From the NCBI GenBank assembly GCA_029558835.1, contig JAKQDH010000122.1:1-46081 (forward strand): a DNA stretch of 46,081 nucleotides, given 5' to 3'. A model generated the notes under the pieces. The model saw nothing but the letters and a program-made list of their open reading frames with translations, had not been told where the DNA came from and did no database searches. Made by a program: the position numbers and the translations under genes. Positions 30,927 through 39,114 of this stretch are shown in pieces (positions within the stretch are counted from its first letter, which is position 1; each line of letters starts with the position of its first letter). Source of the DNA: Planctomycetota bacterium. Lineage in GTDB: Bacteria > Planctomycetota > Phycisphaerae > UBA1845.

Positions 30927-33830
30927 ATGACATCAAGAGAGATTCGCCGGCAGTTTCTGGAGTTCTTCGCCTCAAAGCAGCACGCCATCGTGCCGTCGTC
31001 GCCGGTGGTCCCGCTTGATGACCCGACGCTCATGTTCACCAACGCGGGCATGAACCAGTTCAAGGACGTGTTCCTGGGCTTAGGCTCGCGGCCCTACCGC
31101 CGGGCGGCCGACACCCAGAAGTGCATCCGGGCCGGCGGCAAGCACAACGATCTCGATGACGTCGGGCAGGACACGTATCACCACACGTTCTTCGAGATGC
31201 TGGGGAACTGGTCGTTCGGCGACTACTTCAAGAAGGAGGCCATTGCGTGGGCGTGGGAGCTGCTCACCAAGGTCTGGGGCATCGACAAGACGCGCCTGCA
31301 CGCGACGTACTTCCAGGGCGACCCGGCCGAGGGGCTCGAACCGGACAGCGAGGCGGCCGAGCTGTGGCGCAGCGTCACCGACATTGACCCAACGCACATC
31401 CACCCCGGCCGCAAGAAAGACAACTTTTGGGAAATGGGCGAGACGGGCCCCTGCGGGCCGTGCAGCGAGATTCACTACGACATGACGCCGGATAAGTCCG
31501 GGGCCAACCTGGTGAACGCCGGCGATGCCCGCGTCATTGAGGTGTGGAACCTCGTGTTCATCCAGTACAACCGCGGCAGCGACGGCAAGCTGACCCCGCT
31601 GCCGGCCAAGCATGTCGACACCGGCATGGGCTTCGAGCGCGTCTGTGCCGTGCTGCTGGGCAAGCAGAGCAACTACGACACCGACGTGTTCACGCCGCTC
31701 TTCGCGGCCATCCAGCGCCGCACCAGCGCTGCGTCTTACGGCGGGACGCTCCCGGCTCCGAACCGTCCCGACGCAGGTCGAGATCAGGAAGCGGCCGACG
31801 CCCAGGTCCTGCTCGACGTCTCCTACCGCGTCATCGCCGACCACGTGCGCTGCCTGACGTTCGCGCTGACCGACGGGGCATACCCGAGCAACGAAGGTCG
31901 CGGCTACGTCTTGCGCCGCATCCTGCGCCGCGCGGTCCGCTATGGCCGGCAGTACTTCAACGTGCATGAGCCGTTCCTCTGCGACCTCATCGAGCCGCTC
32001 GTCGAGCAGATGGCCGACGTCTTCCCCGAGCTGCGCACCGCGCACGGCGGGCACAACGTCCAGCAGGTCATCGACGTGGTCCGCGACGAAGAAGAGTCCT
32101 TCGGCAAGACACTCGACCGCGGCATCAAGCTGTTCAACGACGCCGCCGACTACGCCGTCAAGCATCATCACGGCAAGATCAGCGGCGACGACGCGTTCAG
32201 ACTGCACGACACGTATGGTTTTCCCATCGACCTCACCGAGTTGATGGCGGAGGAGCGCGGCCTGACGGTAGACATTGGTGAGTACGAGCGCCTGATGGAC
32301 GAGGCCCGCGAGCGGGCCCGCGTGGGCGGCGACGCGCTGGATCCCAGGCTCCGCGAGCAGGAAGAGAAAGCCGTCGAGAAGGCCCTGGGAGAGGCAAGGA
32401 AACGGGGGCTGAAAACCACCGATGACAGTTTCAAGTACAACGATCCGCCGGTGTGCACGGCCGAAGTGGTCTCCGTAGTGCAAGTCGGTGGCAACGTGGT
32501 CATGAATACGACCTGCACGTGCTTCTACTCGGAGTCCGGTGGTCAGGTCTCAGACACGGGAACAGTGACGACCGACGCGGGAGAGATGCGCGTCACGAGA
32601 GCGGAAAAGCGGAGGGACTTCGTTGTCCACTTCGGTAGCATGACTAGAGGAGACATCCGAGCGGGAAGCAAGTGCCGAATCGAAGTATCTGCGGAGCGTG
32701 CGAGGACGATGAAGAACCACACCTCCACGCACATGCTCAACTGGGCATTGCGGGAAGTGTTGGGTAGTCACATTCAGCAGAAGGGTTCACTCGTCGATCC
32801 GGAGAAGACCCGGTTCGACTTCTCGCATCCCAAGGCGCTGACCATCGACGAGATCATCCGCGTCGAGCGGCTCGTCAACGAGCGTATCGCAGCCGATCAG
32901 CCCGTCAACATTAGAGTGGTGGAGAAGGACAAGGCCCTCAAGATCAACACGTTGCGGGCCGTGTTCGGGGAGACCTATCCTGACCAAGTGCGCGTCGTGT
33001 CGGTCGGCGGCGACATCGACGCGATGCTGGCCAATCCGACGAGCCCCGAGTGGATGAAGTACCCCGTCGAGTTCTGCGGCGGAACGCACCTGAAACGCAG
33101 CAGCGAGGCCCAGTGCTTCGTGCTGGTCAGCGAAGAGGCCGTCGCCAAGGGCATTCGCCGGCTGGTAGCCATCACCGCCCAGGCCGCCCGTGACGCCGCG
33201 GCGAAAGGCGCCGAACTGCTGACGAGGCTGCATACGCTGGAGTCGCAGGCGGAACGCGTCCCGACTCGATCGGGAGCCCGCGCGGATGCGCCGCCCGCCG
33301 ATGCTTTCGCGGACGCCGTCGGCGCTCTGCAGAGAGAGATTCAGGACGCGGTCATCCCGCTGCGCGTCCGGCACGAGCTGCGCGAGAAGCTGGCCGAGTT
33401 GCAGAAAACCGCGAAGAAACAGGAGAAACAGGCCGCCTCCGCAACCGGTGAGGCCATCATGCAGCGGGTCGCGGAATTGCTGGCGGCCGCCGAGACGGTC
33501 GCCGGCCTGACGGTCGTTGTCGGCGAGGTGCCGCCCGCGGCCCCGGACGCTCTGCGCGGCGCGATCGACTGGATTCGGCAGAAGACACCCGCCTCGGCCG
33601 TGCTCTTCGCCTGCGCCGAGAACGACAAAGTCACGTTGATTGCCGGTATGAGTCACGATGCGGTCAAACGCGGCCTCAAGGCCGGCGACCTCATCAAGGA
33701 AATCGCGCCGCTGGTCGGCGGCCGCGGCGGCGGTCGCCCCGACATGGCCCAGGGCGGCGGCACCGACCCCGCCGGCGTGCCCACGGCCCTCGACCGCGCG
33801 AAGGCGTGGATTGCAGCGAAGCTCGCGTAG
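30927..33830 (+). CDS. alaS: Alanine-tRNA ligase
   Basis: Charges tRNA-Ala and clears mischarged Ser/Gly. The 967-residue protein has the class II catalytic domain (SSPVVPLDDPTLMFTNAGMN, then QDTYHHTFFEMLGNWSFGDY and TGPCGPCSEIHYD), the tRNA-recognition region, the editing domain with HTSTH and CGGTH zinc motifs, and a C-Ala domain with GGRGGGRPDMAQGGG near the end. Length is slightly above E. coli (876), mainly from insertions at about 270-290 and 780-800. Codon use in about 32440-32810 shifts to AGA/AGG/CGA and lower GC than the flanks, suggesting a recombinant segment. The ATG at 30927 is preferred to an in-frame TTG six bases upstream. It follows the rplT terminator, so it should have its own promoter, which I could not place. 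Confidence 0.96.
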   Translation: MTSREIRRQFLEFFASKQHAIVPSSPVVPLDDPTLMFTNAGMNQFKDVFLGLGSRPYRRAADTQKCIRAGGKHNDLDDVGQDTYHHTFFEMLGNWSFGDYFKKEAIAWAWELLTKVWGIDKTRLHATYFQGDPAEGLEPDSEAAELWRSVTDIDPTHIHPGRKKDNFWEMGETGPCGPCSEIHYDMTPDKSGANLVNAGDARVIEVWNLVFIQYNRGSDGKLTPLPAKHVDTGMGFERVCAVLLGKQSNYDTDVFTPLFAAIQRRTSAASYGGTLPAPNRPDAGRDQEAADAQVLLDVSYRVIADHVRCLTFALTDGAYPSNEGRGYVLRRILRRAVRYGRQYFNVHEPFLCDLIEPLVEQMADVFPELRTAHGGHNVQQVIDVVRDEEESFGKTLDRGIKLFNDAADYAVKHHHGKISGDDAFRLHDTYGFPIDLTELMAEERGLTVDIGEYERLMDEARERARVGGDALDPRLREQEEKAVEKALGEARKRGLKTTDDSFKYNDPPVCTAEVVSVVQVGGNVVMNTTCTCFYSESGGQVSDTGTVTTDAGEMRVTRAEKRRDFVVHFGSMTRGDIRAGSKCRIEVSAERARTMKNHTSTHMLNWALREVLGSHIQQKGSLVDPEKTRFDFSHPKALTIDEIIRVERLVNERIAADQPVNIRVVEKDKALKINTLRAVFGETYPDQVRVVSVGGDIDAMLANPTSPEWMKYPVEFCGGTHLKRSSEAQCFVLVSEEAVAKGIRRLVAITAQAARDAAAKGAELLTRLHTLESQAERVPTRSGARADAPPADAFADAVGALQREIQDAVIPLRVRHELREKLAELQKTAKKQEKQAASATGEAIMQRVAELLAAAETVAGLTVVVGEVPPAAPDALRGAIDWIRQKTPASAVLFACAENDKVTLIAGMSHDAVKRGLKAGDLIKEIAPLVGGRGGGRPDMAQGGGTDPAGVPTALDRAKAWIAAKLA

Positions 33831-33832
33831 CG

Positions 33833-33866
33833 GAATAGCGAAGTGCGAATAGCGAATAGCGAATGC
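33833..33866. repeat. Heptanucleotide tandem repeat (GAATAGC type)
   Basis: GAATAGC-GAAGTGC-GAATAGC-GAATAGC-GAATGC, starting 2 nt after the alaS stop. It has the same 7-bp unit as 28813-28843. It is followed at 33883 by a TAGGGTGGGC...GTGGGCC fragment. Confidence 0.8.
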
Positions 33867-33924
33867 AGAAGGCTGGAGCTTCTAGGGTGGGCGCCGTGGG
33901 CCAACACGACAACGGACCCCGCGC

Positions 33925-34779
33925 ATGAACACATATCTTCTCGATGCGCACGTCTACACCTACTTCGTTGACCCAGCGCAGCGTTGGACCGACCTCGTCT
34001 CCTCTCTTCGCACTTCCGTGAAGCGCGGGCGGGCACGCGTGCTTGGCTCCGTGAACCTCCTTGAGGAGTTCGCGGGCTGGTGCGTTCGAGATGGCGACGC
34101 CTATCGCCGGGGTCTAGAGGTTTTTTGGGACTTGTGCGGCAAGTACATCCTTCTCCCTTGGGCGGAGTTACTCCCCAGAGAGATCCGAAAGGGAAAGCGC
34201 CTGTCCCTTCTCGAAGCGTGCCTCGACGAAGAGACCGTCCGCAGCGCTCGCGCAGTGTGTGCGTCTGCCGAAGCCCACGCAGAAGTCAGGCAAGGCCTGC
34301 GCCAGCAGAAGGAGCAATATGAGCGTGACTTCACGTCTGCGGCGGGTGAATTCGAACGCGAGGCCCAACGGCAGTGGTCCAACGCACAGGTTCGCGAGAA
34401 CATGGCACAAATGGCGATAGATGAGGCGTGTGTCGACGATTGGTATCGCGGGGCGATGGAGAAGTGGCTGGCCAGGGACTTGGGCTTGTCTGCTGACCCC
34501 GCTCAGTGGCCCAAGGTTTCGGAGATCCCATGCACGCGTCACTTCTTCGCCGTCCACCTCGCCATGTTGCGTCGGGGCCACCAGGACAAGAGGAAGCACA
34601 AGGGGAGCGATCTTTGCGATATGGAACATTACGTGCACGCGGCATTTGCAGACACATTCGTCACGTGTGATAAGTCCCTCCGCGCTACTCTCGGGTTGAT
34701 TGAATGCACGAGCGTCGACATCGTCGACATGGAGCAACTGAGATTGCGCCTGCGCCAAGAGCATCTTCAAGGCACCTGA
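33925..34779 (+). CDS. PIN-like domain protein, solitary
   Basis: A 284-residue protein with the acidic residues of a PIN-like nuclease: D8 in MNTYLLDAHVYTYFVD, an early Glu in VNLLEEFAG, and a C-terminal KGSDLCDMEHYVHAAFADTF with VTCDKSLRATLG, which supplies the paired Asp of the D-x-x-D and T-x-D sites. A long helical, charged insert (about 85-195) separates the halves, so it is about twice the size of VapC toxins. Expected activity is metal-dependent RNA cleavage, unproven. No antitoxin-like ORF is adjacent. Base composition is lower in GC than that of its neighbours, hinting at acquisition. rtcB follows on the same strand after 217 nt. Confidence 0.62.
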   Translation: MNTYLLDAHVYTYFVDPAQRWTDLVSSLRTSVKRGRARVLGSVNLLEEFAGWCVRDGDAYRRGLEVFWDLCGKYILLPWAELLPREIRKGKRLSLLEACLDEETVRSARAVCASAEAHAEVRQGLRQQKEQYERDFTSAAGEFEREAQRQWSNAQVRENMAQMAIDEACVDDWYRGAMEKWLARDLGLSADPAQWPKVSEIPCTRHFFAVHLAMLRRGHQDKRKHKGSDLCDMEHYVHAAFADTFVTCDKSLRATLGLIECTSVDIVDMEQLRLRLRQEHLQGT

Positions 34780-34903
34780 GGTGGACAGAAGTGCGGGGGG
34801 TCATGGTTGAAGCAGAGGTGCCCGGGTCGCTGCCGCTCCCCGCTCGGTTGCGCGGCGTCGAGAGACAGTCAGTCGTTTCACGGTCCTCGCGACGGCTGCC
34901 TAC

Positions 34904-34930
34904 CCATGCTCACGCTGCGCGAGAGCATGG
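34904..34930. repeat. Hairpin CCATGCTC-N11-GAGCATGG
   Basis: Perfect 8-bp arms, followed by CACCC. A similar foldback ending GAGGGCATGGCACCC lies inside the palindrome at 18661-18831. It is located between the PIN-like gene and the rtcB promoter. Confidence 0.55.
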
Positions 34931-34959
34931 CACCCGACGTGGCATCCGGAAAACGGCCT

Positions 34960-34987
34960 TTGACGCCCGGCCCGGCGGCGCTATGAT
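34960..34987 (+). promoter_or_regulatory. Sigma-70 promoter of rtcB, giving a nearly leaderless mRNA
   Basis: TTGACG (34960-34965), 16-bp spacer, TATGAT (34982-34987), each 5 of 6 to consensus. The rtcB ATG is at 34997, so a start about 7 nt after the -10 box would leave only 2-4 leader bases. No Shine-Dalgarno is present before the ATG. Confidence 0.6.
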
Positions 34988-34996
34988 ACCTTTGCC

Positions 34997-36391
34997 ATGA
35001 AACGTCGGCACCTCGAAGACATGGGTATCCCGCGCGGCGACGCCATGACGCTCGCCCAGGCGGCCGCGCGCGAGGCGTCGGCCGTCGGGCAGGACAAGGC
35101 CACCATCCGCGGCACGCTGCTGGACATCGTCGAGCAGCCGGCGGACTTTCTGAAGGACCCGATCTTCGGCAAGCTCGCGGCCCACCTCGCCCGCGCCACG
35201 GCCGAGCCCGTCGGCGGCTACGAGTTCAAGGAGGAGCCGCAATACCCGATCTGGGGCAGCGGCATCGAGCCCGACGCGCTGCGTCAGATGACCAACGCCT
35301 GCCGCTTGCCGGTGTCGGTCGCGGGCGCACTTATGGCCGACGCCCACGTCGGCTACGGCCTGCCCATCGGCGGCGTGCTGGCCGTGGATAGAGCAGTGAT
35401 CCCTTACGCCGTCGGCGTGGACATCGCGTGCCGCGTCATGGTCACGATCTTCGACGTGCCGCCGCAGCGACTGCAGCAGCGCCAGCATGAGTTCGAGAAG
35501 ATCCTCGAACGCAACACGGTGTTCGGCATCGGCGGCAAGTGGCGGCCACGCAAGCAGCATCCGGTGATGGACCTGGACTGGAACGTCACGCCGGTGACCG
35601 CCGGCTTGAAAGACCTGGCGGCCGACCAGCTTGGCACCAGCGGCTCGGGCAATCACTTCGTTGAGTTCGGCGAGATCGAGTTCACGCACGAGGCGCTTGG
35701 CGTGCCGGCCGGGACGTATCTTGCCGTGGTGTCACACAGTGGCAGTCGCGGGCCCGGCGCCCAGGTCTGCTCGCATTACAGCAAGGTCGCCCGGGCCCTG
35801 CATCCGAAGCTGCCCAAGGAGCTGTCGTTTCTGGCGTGGCTGCCGATCGACGGCGACGGAGCCGAGTACTGGGCGGCCATGGAGATGATGGGCCGGTTCG
35901 CGTCGGCAAATCACCATCTGATTCACGAGGGCATCGTCAACGAGCTTGGCGAACGCGTGCTGCTCCAGGTCGAGAATCACCACAATTACGCGTGGCAGGA
36001 GGAGCACTTGGGCAGGAAGGTCATCGTGCACCGCAAGGGGGCGACGCCGGCCGACCGCGGCGCCATCGGGTACATTCCCGGCTCGATGGCCACGCCGGGG
36101 TACCTGGTGGAAGGGCTGGGCGACCCGCGCTCGCTGAACTCCGCCTCGCACGGCGCGGGCCGGCGCATGTCGCGCAAAGCCGCCAAGGAGCGCTTCACGT
36201 GGAGCGATATCCAGAGTCTGCTCAAGCAGCGCGGCGTGAAACTTATGTCCGCCGGCCGGGACGAGGCCCCGAACGCTTACAAGAACATCGACGACGTGAT
36301 GGCTGCCCAGTCAAACCTGGTGCGCCCGCTGGCCCGTTTCATGCCGCGGCTGGTACGCATGGCACGCGAAGGAGAGAAGCCGGAGGATTGA
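34997..36391 (+). CDS. rtcB: RtcB-family RNA ligase
   Basis: Joins RNA 3'-phosphate or 2',3'-cyclic phosphate ends to 5'-OH ends using GTP and Mn2+. The 464-residue protein has the RtcB metal and guanylate residues: D115/H117 in MADAHVGYGLPIGG, D142 and C145 in GVDIACRVMV, N219/H220 in SGSGNHFVEF, H247 in SHSGSRG, and the guanylated H385 in SHGAGRRMSR. DIACRV differs from the usual DIxCG, marking a distinct RtcB subfamily. No archease or RtcA gene is nearby. The start codon lies 10 nt after the -10 box. An internal ATG at 35021 is the alternative if a leader is needed. Confidence 0.92.
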   Translation: MKRRHLEDMGIPRGDAMTLAQAAAREASAVGQDKATIRGTLLDIVEQPADFLKDPIFGKLAAHLARATAEPVGGYEFKEEPQYPIWGSGIEPDALRQMTNACRLPVSVAGALMADAHVGYGLPIGGVLAVDRAVIPYAVGVDIACRVMVTIFDVPPQRLQQRQHEFEKILERNTVFGIGGKWRPRKQHPVMDLDWNVTPVTAGLKDLAADQLGTSGSGNHFVEFGEIEFTHEALGVPAGTYLAVVSHSGSRGPGAQVCSHYSKVARALHPKLPKELSFLAWLPIDGDGAEYWAAMEMMGRFASANHHLIHEGIVNELGERVLLQVENHHNYAWQEEHLGRKVIVHRKGATPADRGAIGYIPGSMATPGYLVEGLGDPRSLNSASHGAGRRMSRKAAKERFTWSDIQSLLKQRGVKLMSAGRDEAPNAYKNIDDVMAAQSNLVRPLARFMPRLVRMAREGEKPED

Positions 36392-36507
36392 AAGAACGAA
36401 CGCAAAGGGTAGAAGTCAGAATGCAAAAAGGACCCCCGCGGCGTCCTCCACGTCCTTCGCCCTGCCCGCGTCGCCACACGACTCTCCCGCACCCGGCAGT
36501 TCCTCCT

Positions 36508-36556
36508 ACTGATAACTGAGAACTGACTACTGATAGCTTAGAGCTGATAGCTGATT
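36508..36556. repeat. Heptanucleotide tandem repeat (ACTGATA type), seven units
   Basis: Seven consecutive 7-bp units: ACTGATA, ACTGAGA, ACTGACT, ACTGATA, GCTTAGA, GCTGATA, GCTGATT. The preceding 36395-36430 also shows a loose 7-base rhythm (GAACGCA, GAAGTCA, GAATGCA). It fills the gap between the convergent rtcB and M32 genes. Confidence 0.85.
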
Positions 36557-36562
36557 GCTTCC

Positions 36563-38086
36563 CTACAGCCCATACACCGCCGCGAACTTCTCCGTCACAT
36601 ACTCAAGAAACGGCTCCAGCGACAGCGGCTTGCCGGTGACGCGCTGCACAATTTCGTGGGCGCGGTAGCGCTGCCCGTGCTGATGGATGTTGGTCCGCAG
36701 CCAGTCGAGCAGCGGCCGGCAGTTGCCGGCGCGGATGCGCCCGTCCAGGTCGGGGATGTCGCGCTGCGCCTGGGCGAAGAACTGCGCGCCATACAGGTTG
36801 CCCAGCGTGTACGTGGGGAAGTAACCGAAGCCGCCCATGGACCAGTGGACGTCCTGCAAACAGCCCTGGGCGTCGTTCGGCGGCGTCACGCCGAGCAGGT
36901 CGCGCATCTTCTCGTTCCACGCCTCCGGTACGTCCTGCACGTTCAGTTTGCCCAGGATGAGCGCCCGCTCCAGCTCGAAGCGCAGTACAATGTGCAGATT
37001 GTAGGTGAGCTCATCCGCCTCCACGCGGATGAACGACGGCCGGACGGCGTTGATCGCGTTGTAGAAGTTCCCCACGCTGATGTCGTGCAGTACCGACGGG
37101 AACAGCCCCCGCAAGCGCGGGTAGCAGCCCTCCCAGAACGGCCGGCTGCGCCCGACGAAGTTCTCCCACGTCCGCGACTGCGATTCATGGATGCCCAGAG
37201 AGACCGACCAGCCCATCGGCGTATGGATGTGCTCGGGCGGCAGGCCCTGCTCATAGAGCGCGTGACCGACCTCGTGCAACGTCCCGAACAACGACGACGG
37301 CAGGAAATCCTCCAGATAGCGCGTCGTGAAGCGCACGTCGCGGCCGCCCCCGATGCTCGTCGTGAACGGGTGCGCGGAGACGTCCATGCGTCCGCGCTCG
37401 AAGTCAAAGCCGAGGAGTTCCGCAAGCTGCCGCGACAACGTCTGCTGGACCGGCACGGGAAACGCGCGGGTCAGGATCGAGGCATCGGGCTTCGCCGGCG
37501 CCGCCTGCAAACGCCGCAGCAGAGCGATGGTGGCCTCCCGCAACTCGGCGAACAACGGGGCGATGACCGCCACCGTAGCCCCCGGCTCGAACTCGTCCAG
37601 CAGCGCATCATACGGTTCACCGGTGAAGCCCACGCGCTCGGCCACCTCGCGCCGCAACTCGATCAGCCGGGCCAGCAGCGGCGCGAACCGCGCAAAGTCG
37701 CTGTGGGCCCGGGCCTCGACCCAGGCGTGGCGGGCCAGCGCGCTGGTGTGGGCGATGTCCTTGACGAGGGCCGTGGGCAGGCGGACCTCGCGGTCGTGCA
37801 GGCGCTGAATCTCCCGCAGGTTGGTGGTCCGGACGGGGTCACCGTCGGTGGAGCCCTCGCGCCGGGCGGCCTCGAGCAGCCTGCCGAATTCGTCCACGAC
37901 CAGCCACTCATGGGCCAGGCCGGAGATGAGGGCGAGCTGCTCCGCCCGGGGCGTCAGTCCTCCAGGCGGCATGCAGGTTTCCTGGTCCCACTGCAAGAGT
38001 TCCTCGGCCCCGCGCAGGCGACCGATGTCGCGCGTGCGGGCGAGAAGTTGTTGATATGCGCCCCCGTTTTGGGAAGCTCCACTCAT
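36563..38086 (-). CDS. Carboxypeptidase Taq-type metallocarboxypeptidase (M32)
   Basis: Removes C-terminal residues from peptides, cytoplasmic and zinc- or cobalt-dependent. The 507-residue, all-helical protein has the HExxH site (H271-EVG-H275) in FGTLHEVGHALYEQGLP and the third ligand E301 in SLGIHESQSRTWENFVGRS. LLQWDQETCMPPGG and YNLHIVLRFELER are further M32 marks. Length matches the family. It starts 11 nt after the Gfo/Idh gene and is thus the last gene of the envelope operon, although its function has no obvious link to it. Confidence 0.95.
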   Translation of the reverse strand: MSGASQNGGAYQQLLARTRDIGRLRGAEELLQWDQETCMPPGGLTPRAEQLALISGLAHEWLVVDEFGRLLEAARREGSTDGDPVRTTNLREIQRLHDREVRLPTALVKDIAHTSALARHAWVEARAHSDFARFAPLLARLIELRREVAERVGFTGEPYDALLDEFEPGATVAVIAPLFAELREATIALLRRLQAAPAKPDASILTRAFPVPVQQTLSRQLAELLGFDFERGRMDVSAHPFTTSIGGGRDVRFTTRYLEDFLPSSLFGTLHEVGHALYEQGLPPEHIHTPMGWSVSLGIHESQSRTWENFVGRSRPFWEGCYPRLRGLFPSVLHDISVGNFYNAINAVRPSFIRVEADELTYNLHIVLRFELERALILGKLNVQDVPEAWNEKMRDLLGVTPPNDAQGCLQDVHWSMGGFGYFPTYTLGNLYGAQFFAQAQRDIPDLDGRIRAGNCRPLLDWLRTNIHQHGQRYRAHEIVQRVTGKPLSLEPFLEYVTEKFAAVYGL

Positions 38087-38097
38087 CGCCGAAACCC

Positions 38098-39114
38098 CTA
38101 TGCCAGCGGCGTGCTCCAGCCCTCGGCCCGGATGGCCGTCGTGATGCGTTCGGCCATTTCGACCGCGGCGAAGCCTTCCTCGGCGCTGGCCGCCCCGGCG
38201 CCGCCGCGCTGCACGGAGGTCAGAAACGCCTCGATCTCAGCCCGCAGCGGCTCCACGTCCTCGATCTGCAGCGGCTCGACCTTCACCATCGAGCCGAAAT
38301 CCAGATGCGCCATCTGGGACAGATCTTCAAAGTCGCGCTCCCGCGCCATCTTGACGAGGTCGAGGTTGGCGTCGAGCTTGATGGCCACCCCGCTCTTCTT
38401 CTGGTAGTCCATGGAGACGTAGGCCGTCGGGCAGAAGACGCGAATCTTGCGCTCGGTCTTCAGCGCCAGGCGCGAGGCGGTCAGGTTCGCCACCACGCCG
38501 TTGGCGAACCGCACGCGGGCATTGGCCACGTCGTCGCACGAGCCGAGGACGTTGACACCCACGGCATCCACGGTGTACTCCCGCTCCTGGGCGAGATGCA
38601 GCACGATGTCGATGTCGTGGATCATCATATCGAAGACGACGCTGACATCAGCGCTGCGGAACGTGAACGGGCTGATGCGATGGGCCTCGACGAACCGCGC
38701 CTGCACGCCCAGCCGCAACAGCGCCTGCACCACGGGGTTGAACCGCTCGGAATGCCCGACCTGCAACACGGCGCTGCTGCTCCGCGCCGCCTCCAGCAGC
38801 CGCCGGGCACTGGCCACGTCCGGCGCCAGCGGCTTCTCCACCAGCACCGACACGCCCTGTTCGAGCAGCGGAACCACTACTTCCGCGTGGTAGACGGTGG
38901 GCACGGCCACGCTGACCGCGTCCAGCTTGCCGGGCACGTCGGCCAGGCGCGTGACCGCGATGCCGCCGTGCTGCTCGGCGAGTGTCCGGGCACGCTCCAG
39001 GTCCTTGTCCACCACGGCCACAAGCTGACACTGCGGCAGTTGCGAATAGACGCGTACATGGTGGCGGCCCATGTGGCCGCCGCCGATCACCGCGACTCGC
39101 AGGGGTTGGTTCAT
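38098..39114 (-). CDS. Gfo/Idh/MocA-family oxidoreductase, possibly GnnA-like
   Basis: A 338-residue NAD(P)-dependent dehydrogenase. The Rossmann start is RVAVIGGGHMGRHHVRVYSQ, the family EKP motif is in VLVEKPLA, and the second domain has FDMMIHDIDIVLHL with the likely catalytic His. It is coupled to lpxA by an ATGA overlap (39111-39114). Members next to lpxA include GnnA, which oxidises UDP-GlcNAc at C3 for 2,3-diamino lipid A. The partner aminotransferase gnnB is not in this window, so that role is only a possibility. Other sugar-nucleotide dehydrogenation is equally open. Confidence 0.9.
   Translation of the reverse strand: MNQPLRVAVIGGGHMGRHHVRVYSQLPQCQLVAVVDKDLERARTLAEQHGGIAVTRLADVPGKLDAVSVAVPTVYHAEVVVPLLEQGVSVLVEKPLAPDVASARRLLEAARSSSAVLQVGHSERFNPVVQALLRLGVQARFVEAHRISPFTFRSADVSVVFDMMIHDIDIVLHLAQEREYTVDAVGVNVLGSCDDVANARVRFANGVVANLTASRLALKTERKIRVFCPTAYVSMDYQKKSGVAIKLDANLDLVKMARERDFEDLSQMAHLDFGSMVKVEPLQIEDVEPLRAEIEAFLTSVQRGGAGAASAEEGFAAVEMAERITTAIRAEGWSTPLA

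Noticed and set aside
33925..34779. Toxin-antitoxin module with the PIN-like protein as VapC
   Set aside because: The protein is twice VapC length and no small antitoxin frame precedes or follows; only a heptamer repeat lies upstream.
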